Below are positions 15,470 through 18,961 of a DNA stretch of 18,961 bases, piece after piece. The stretch lies in assembly GCA_005240015.1 (NCBI GenBank), contig SBBV01000073.1, forward strand, positions 1 to 18,961, in the 5' to 3' direction. The notes under the pieces are model-generated. The model made no database searches, was not told the origin of the DNA, and saw nothing but the letters and a program-made list of their open reading frames with translations. Origin of the DNA: Candidatus Odyssella thessalonicensis. Its GTDB lineage: Bacteria; Pseudomonadota; Alphaproteobacteria; Bin65. Both the position numbers and the translations under genes were made by a program. How positions within the stretch are numbered: position 1 is the stretch's first letter; the number at the start of each line of letters is the position of its first letter.

Positions 15470-16297
15470 TCAGGCCGGGTAGACCGGCCGATGCAGCCCC
15501 TTGGGCGAGAGCGTGAATATTTCACAGCCCTCGGCGGTCACGCCGACCGAATGCTCGAACTGGGCCGAGAGGCTCTTGTCGCGCGTGACCGCGGTCCAGC
15601 CGTCGGCGAGGATCTTGGTCTCCTTGCGGCCGGCGTTCACCATCGGCTCGATCGTGAAGAACATGCCTTCGCGCAGCTCGAGGTCCTCGCCGGGCCGGCC
15701 GTAGTGCAGCACCGAGGGCGCGTCGTGGAACACGGTGCCGAGGCCGTGGCCGCAGAAGTCCTCGACCACGGCGAAGCGGTTGCCTTCGACATAGGCCTGG
15801 ATGGCGTGGCCGATGTCGCCGAGCGTGGCGCCGGGCTTAACCGCCTTGATGCCGCGCATCATCGCCTCGTAGGTGACGTCGATGAGCTTCTTGGCTTTGA
15901 CGCCGACATCGCCCACGGCAAACATGCGGCTCGTGTCGCCGTGCCAGCCGTCGAGGATCACGGTGATGTCGATGTTGAGGATGTCGCCCGGCACCAGGAT
16001 CTTCCGGTCGTCGGGGATGCCGTGGCAGACGACGTGGTTCACCGAAGTGCAGATGCTCTTGGGAAAGCCGCGATAGCCGAGCGGCGCCGGGACGGCACCG
16101 TGGCTCATGATGAAATCGTGGCAGAGCCGGTCGAGCTCGCCGGTGCTGACGCCCGGGCGGACATGGGGGCCGATGAAATCGAGCGTCTCCGCCGCCAGGC
16201 GCCCGGCGCGCCGCATGCCGTCGAATTCCCGCGCATCATGGAGTTTGACCTGTGCGGAGCGGCGCCGCCGGCGGTCGGATATCTCGGCGATCTGCAT
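15470..16297 (-). CDS. map: Methionine aminopeptidase, type I
   Basis: MetAP removes the initiator methionine from new proteins in the cytoplasm and is normally essential. The 275-residue protein has the pita-bread fold signatures and all five metal ligands: Asp110 (ILNIDITVI), Asp121 (WHGDTSRMF), His184 (FCGHGLG), Glu217 (TIEPMV) and Glu248 (QFEHS). The substrate-contact His is His92 in VVCHGIPDD. The N-terminus has a short Arg-rich lead (DRRRRRSAQ) before the usual KLHDAREFDGMRRAGRLAAE. ATG 16295-16297 is the only reasonable start. It is divergent from the LysE-type exporter, with a 195-bp gap that should hold both promoters, and upstream of the TPR lipoprotein on the same strand. Alphaproteobacteria often carry more than one map gene; this copy looks fully functional. 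Confidence 0.97.
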   Translation of the reverse strand: MQIAEISDRRRRRSAQVKLHDAREFDGMRRAGRLAAETLDFIGPHVRPGVSTGELDRLCHDFIMSHGAVPAPLGYRGFPKSICTSVNHVVCHGIPDDRKILVPGDILNIDITVILDGWHGDTSRMFAVGDVGVKAKKLIDVTYEAMMRGIKAVKPGATLGDIGHAIQAYVEGNRFAVVEDFCGHGLGTVFHDAPSVLHYGRPGEDLELREGMFFTIEPMVNAGRKETKILADGWTAVTRDKSLSAQFEHSVGVTAEGCEIFTLSPKGLHRPVYPA

Positions 16298-16492
16298 CGG
16301 ATCGGCTTGCCTTCACCCGGAGTCCGGCTGGTTACGTAGCGATTGGGCCCGCCATCGGCAAGAGGCGCGCCCGGGCGCCCAAGCCGCAGGCAAGACTTCG
16401 CGGCAAGGCCGGCCGGCCGGCCCGCACGTGCATACAAGACCGTTACCGCGCGCTGCGCTTCGATCTCAAGGACCGCAAGCGCCGCGCCCCGG

Positions 16493-17095
16493 ATGTCTTC
16501 GACCGAAGCCCTTCTCCTGCTGCTGCTGGCCGCGATCCCGCTCATGGGGAGCCCGGGCCCGGCGACGATGAGCCTCGCCGCCACCGGCGCCGCTTTCGGC
16601 GTGCGCCACGGCGTGCCATATCTCGTCGGCATCATTATCGGCACGACGGCGACGCTGCTGCTGGTCGCGAGCGGCGTCACCGGCATGATCCTCGCCGTGC
16701 CGGGCGCGGCGCCGTTCCTGATCGCCGCGGCTGCGGTCTACATCCTCTACCTTGCCTACCGGATCGCGACGGCGCCGCCGTTGGCCGCGCGCAGCGCCGC
16801 GGCCAAGAAGCCGGCGCTCATCGGCGGGCTGCTGCTCGGTATCGCCAATCCCAAGGCCTATGCCGCGATCGGCGCGGTCTATTCGAGCGCGGCGCCGGTC
16901 GCGAGCCGGGCCGAACTCGATGCGGCGCTCAAGGTGGCGACGCTCGCCGCCGTCATCGTCGTCGTTAACGGTTCGTGGATGCTGTTCGGCGCCACGCTCG
17001 GCGGGCTGCTGCGCCGGCCGCGCAGCGCGCGCATCATCAACGTCACCTTCGCGGTGCTGCTCGTCGTCTCGGTTGCGATCTCGGTCCTGGTCTGA
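16493..17095 (+). CDS. LysE/RhtB family translocator (amino-acid exporter type)
   Basis: This 200-residue, almost wholly hydrophobic protein has the six-helix layout of the LysE/RhtB family, which exports amino acids and derivatives across the inner membrane. The diagnostic first-helix segment is IPLMGSPGPATMSLAATGAA (with GPA(T/N)), followed by FGVRHGVPYLVGIIIGT. The mid-protein GGLLLGIANPKAYAA corresponds to the conserved G...NPK motif in the third/fourth helix region. The ATG at 16493-16495 is preferred because it puts the first helix at the N-terminus; upstream in-frame sequence is Arg/Ala-rich and not membrane-like. It is convergent with the histidine kinase gene, with 11 bp between stops. 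The substrate cannot be inferred. Confidence 0.88.
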   Translation: MSSTEALLLLLLAAIPLMGSPGPATMSLAATGAAFGVRHGVPYLVGIIIGTTATLLLVASGVTGMILAVPGAAPFLIAAAAVYILYLAYRIATAPPLAARSAAAKKPALIGGLLLGIANPKAYAAIGAVYSSAAPVASRAELDAALKVATLAAVIVVVNGSWMLFGATLGGLLRRPRSARIINVTFAVLLVVSVAISVLV

Positions 17096-17106
17096 CGCGG
17101 TCGCGC

Positions 17107-18810
17107 TCAGGCGTGCGCCCGCTCCTGCGACTGGGCGGGGCGGCGTTCGGGCGGGAAGACGATCGCGACGCGCGTGCCCATGCCGGGCTGGCTCGTGATC
17201 GCCATCCTGGCCTGATGCAGCTCGGCGAAGGACTTCACCAGCGGCAGGCCGAGCCCGGTGCCCTGGTGACGCCGGCTCATCGGTCCCGAGATCTGGCCGA
17301 AGGGCTCGAGCGCCTTCGGGATGTCCTGCGCCGCCATGCCGATGCCGGTGTCGGAGACGACGAGCTCGAGCCCGCCCGCGGCGGCGTCGGCGATCGTGGC
17401 CGAGACCGCGCCGCCGGCGACCGTGAACTTGATCGCGTTGGAGACGAGGTTGAGCAGGATCTGGCGGATCGCGCGCGCATCGCCGATCAGCGCGGTTTCG
17501 CGCGCGCGGCAGTCGAGCGTGAGGCTGAGGCCGCCTTTCTCGGCACGGTCGCGCATGAGATGCAGCACTTCCTCCGCAAGCGCGCGCAGATCGAGCGGCT
17601 CTTCGACGATCTCCATGCGCCCGGCCTCGATCTTGGCGAGGTCGAGCAGGTCGCCGATGATGGTGAGCAGGTGCTGGCCGCTGACATTGATGTCGCGCGC
17701 ATATTCGGCGTAGCGGGCGGCGATGGGGCCGAAGAGGCGCGCCATCATCGCCTCGGAATAACCGATGATGGCATTGAGCGGCGTTCTGAGCTCGTGGCTC
17801 ATGTTGGCGAGGAAGTCGGACTTGGCCCGGCTCGCGGTCTCGGCCACGACCCTGGCTTCCTGCGCGCTCCTCACCGCCAGCAGGCGCTCGGTCACGTCGG
17901 TGAAGGTCATGACGAGTCCGCCCTCCGGCGTGTTGTTGCAGCGCAGCTCCAGGGTCTTGCCGCCCGGGAGGTCGATCTCGTGCTGGAGCGGCTGCCGACG
18001 CGCGAACATCGCGAGGCGCCGCTCGACCTGCGCATCGAGATCGCCCTCGCCGTAGTCGCCGCGCATCGCCTGATGGCGCAGGAGCACCGAGAGGTGCGGG
18101 CGCGAGCGCAGCAGCTCCTCGGGAAAATTGAACATCTCGCGGAAGTGCGGATTGTAGGCGACGACACGCAGCTCGGCGTCGAGCATCATGAGGCCTTGCG
18201 ACATGTTGTCGAGGATGACCCGGAGGCGCTCGGCGGTCTCGGCGGTCTGCTTCTCGCGCCGGCGGCGCGCCGAGACGTCGTAGATGAGCCAGACGAGCTG
18301 GCGCGCATTGTTCCAGCGGAACTCGCTGACCGTGACCGCGACCGGCAACAGCGTGCCGTCGCGCGTGCGCAATTCGGTCTCGAGCCGGCGGTGCAGGCCG
18401 CGCGGGCGCGGACCGCTGGCATCGGCGAGCGCCGCGGCGGAGGTGATGCCGGGAAACAGCGGCCAGATCGCGCGGCCGCCGAGCTCGCCCGGCTCGGCGC
18501 GCGCCATCTCGGCGAGCGCCTGGTTGGCGGTACGGATCATGCCGGCGGCGTCGGTAATGGCGACGCCTTCGATCAGGCGATCGAGGATGATGCGGAAGCG
18601 CGCCTCCGCCTCCGCGGCGACGTTCTGGCTCAGGCCGAACATCTCGTCGGACATGAGGCGCAGCGAGCGCTCGCGCAGCGTGCTCTCGCGCTCGGCTTCG
18701 CGATAGGCTTGATCGACGAGCGCCGCGAACAGTTCCCAATCGACCGTGCCGTCCGCGGCCGTGGCCTGGCGGATCTGGCGTTCGGTCAGCGAATGATGCG
18801 GCTGTTTCAT
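17107..18810 (-). CDS. Soluble PAS-domain sensor histidine kinase (NahK-like)
   Basis: The 567-residue protein has no membrane segment. It has an N-terminal helical linker (25-65), a first PAS domain (about 65-180, RFRIILDRLIEGVAITDAAG), a second PAS domain (about 193-310, RLRVILDNMSQGLMMLDAEL), and a catalytic core. The phosphoacceptor is His339 in FLANMSHELRTPLNAIIGYS, the N-box is QILLNLVSNAIKFT, G1 is SDTGIGM and G2 is GTGLGLP. No receiver domain follows, so phosphate must go to a separate protein. Its start ATG (18808-18810) overlaps the stop of a FIST-domain gene as ATGA. In Pseudomonas aeruginosa the haem/NO sensor NosP (a FIST protein) is next to, and regulates, the PAS histidine kinase NahK, so by analogy this kinase is probably controlled by the FIST protein. 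That is inference from architecture and position. Confidence 0.92.
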   Translation of the reverse strand: MKQPHHSLTERQIRQATAADGTVDWELFAALVDQAYREAERESTLRERSLRLMSDEMFGLSQNVAAEAEARFRIILDRLIEGVAITDAAGMIRTANQALAEMARAEPGELGGRAIWPLFPGITSAAALADASGPRPRGLHRRLETELRTRDGTLLPVAVTVSEFRWNNARQLVWLIYDVSARRRREKQTAETAERLRVILDNMSQGLMMLDAELRVVAYNPHFREMFNFPEELLRSRPHLSVLLRHQAMRGDYGEGDLDAQVERRLAMFARRQPLQHEIDLPGGKTLELRCNNTPEGGLVMTFTDVTERLLAVRSAQEARVVAETASRAKSDFLANMSHELRTPLNAIIGYSEAMMARLFGPIAARYAEYARDINVSGQHLLTIIGDLLDLAKIEAGRMEIVEEPLDLRALAEEVLHLMRDRAEKGGLSLTLDCRARETALIGDARAIRQILLNLVSNAIKFTVAGGAVSATIADAAAGGLELVVSDTGIGMAAQDIPKALEPFGQISGPMSRRHQGTGLGLPLVKSFAELHQARMAITSQPGMGTRVAIVFPPERRPAQSQERAHA

Positions 18811-18961
18811 CGCTCGGCCAGCACCGTGACCGCCATGGTCTGGTTGTGCAGCTCGCACACGCCCGATTGCGCGTGCGGAGAGATCTCGCCGTAGGAGTAA
18901 AACCCGATCTGCGCCGCGCAGGGCGGCAGCGCGCTTTCCACCGCCTCGATCTCCTCGGCGA
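18807..18961 (-). CDS. FIST-domain sensory protein, C-terminal end only (NosP-like)
   Basis: Only the last 51 residues are visible, running to the stop at 18807-18809. The tail contains AAQIGFYSYGEISPHAQSG followed by VCELHNQTMAVTVLAER. The GFYSYGEI and ELHNQTM blocks are the conserved end of the FIST C-terminal domain. FIST proteins are intracellular sensory modules; the NosP subgroup binds haem and senses nitric oxide. The stop overlaps the histidine kinase start by four bases (ATGA), so the two are translated together. The haem-binding region is outside the window, so NosP identity cannot be confirmed here. Confidence 0.8.
   Translation of the reverse strand, partial: AEEIEAVESALPPCAAQIGFYSYGEISPHAQSGVCELHNQTMAVTVLAER

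Noticed and set aside
16298..16492. N-terminal extension of the LysE exporter or an extra small gene in this gap
   Set aside because: The upstream in-frame sequence is Arg/Ala-rich with no membrane character or ribosome site; the gap is better explained as the divergent promoter region of map and the exporter.
16466..18739. 757-codon minus-strand frame across the histidine kinase and LysE gene
   Set aside because: Shadow of the kinase frame with Arg-rich low-complexity translation; the true kinase frame holds all H, N, G1 and G2 boxes.

Overview
The window is about 19 kb of very GC-rich DNA with densely packed, short-spaced genes. Most coding regions look close to 70% G+C by eye. The proteins suggest an alphaproteobacterium: a Bug/TctC-type solute-binding protein, a Thr-synthase-like enzyme with a degenerate N-terminal zinc ribbon, an SCP-x-type thiolase, a soluble P450, RadC and a FIST/PAS-kinase pair. 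I cannot name a genus from sequence alone.

Layout, left to right. The 5' two thirds of purB (minus) runs off the left edge. A nested palindromic element (841-942) separates it from a tightly coupled minus-strand operon. This operon is an APH/MTR-kinase-like phosphotransferase, then an enolase paralogue, then a folate-biopterin (BT1/FBT) family transporter; both junctions are 4-base start/stop overlaps. A D-2-hydroxyacid dehydrogenase is transcribed divergently 70 bp away and ends at a strong hairpin. Next come two periplasmic solute-binding proteins of unrelated families with no permease beside them. A 0.5 kb A+T-richer gap follows, holding one doubtful small ORF and an inverted repeat. Then come a thiolase gene broken by a frameshift, an inverted-repeat element, a Thr-synthase-like PLP enzyme, and a divergent cytochrome P450. 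The P450 ends in a cluster of short palindromes (12139-12357), convergent with a Tat-exported ARPP-1-type protein. After that are a 42-residue membrane peptide, radC, a TPR lipoprotein and map (all three minus), a LysE/RhtB exporter (plus), and a soluble PAS histidine kinase. The kinase is translationally coupled to the 3' end of a FIST-domain gene that leaves the right edge.

How the genes may work together. The kinase/enolase/transporter operon with its divergent dehydrogenase looks like a small self-contained pathway for a phosphorylated hydroxy acid. The enolase keeps the Lys and Glu acid-base pair and the metal ligands, but has Asp and Ala at two positions that are Glu and His in glycolytic enolases, so its substrate is probably not 2-phosphoglycerate. 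I consider this the best candidate for an undescribed system here. The second is the FIST-histidine kinase pair, arranged like the NosP-NahK nitric-oxide signalling pairs. PurB, RadC and MetAP are ordinary housekeeping genes. Three different families of palindromic intergenic repeats sit at gene ends.
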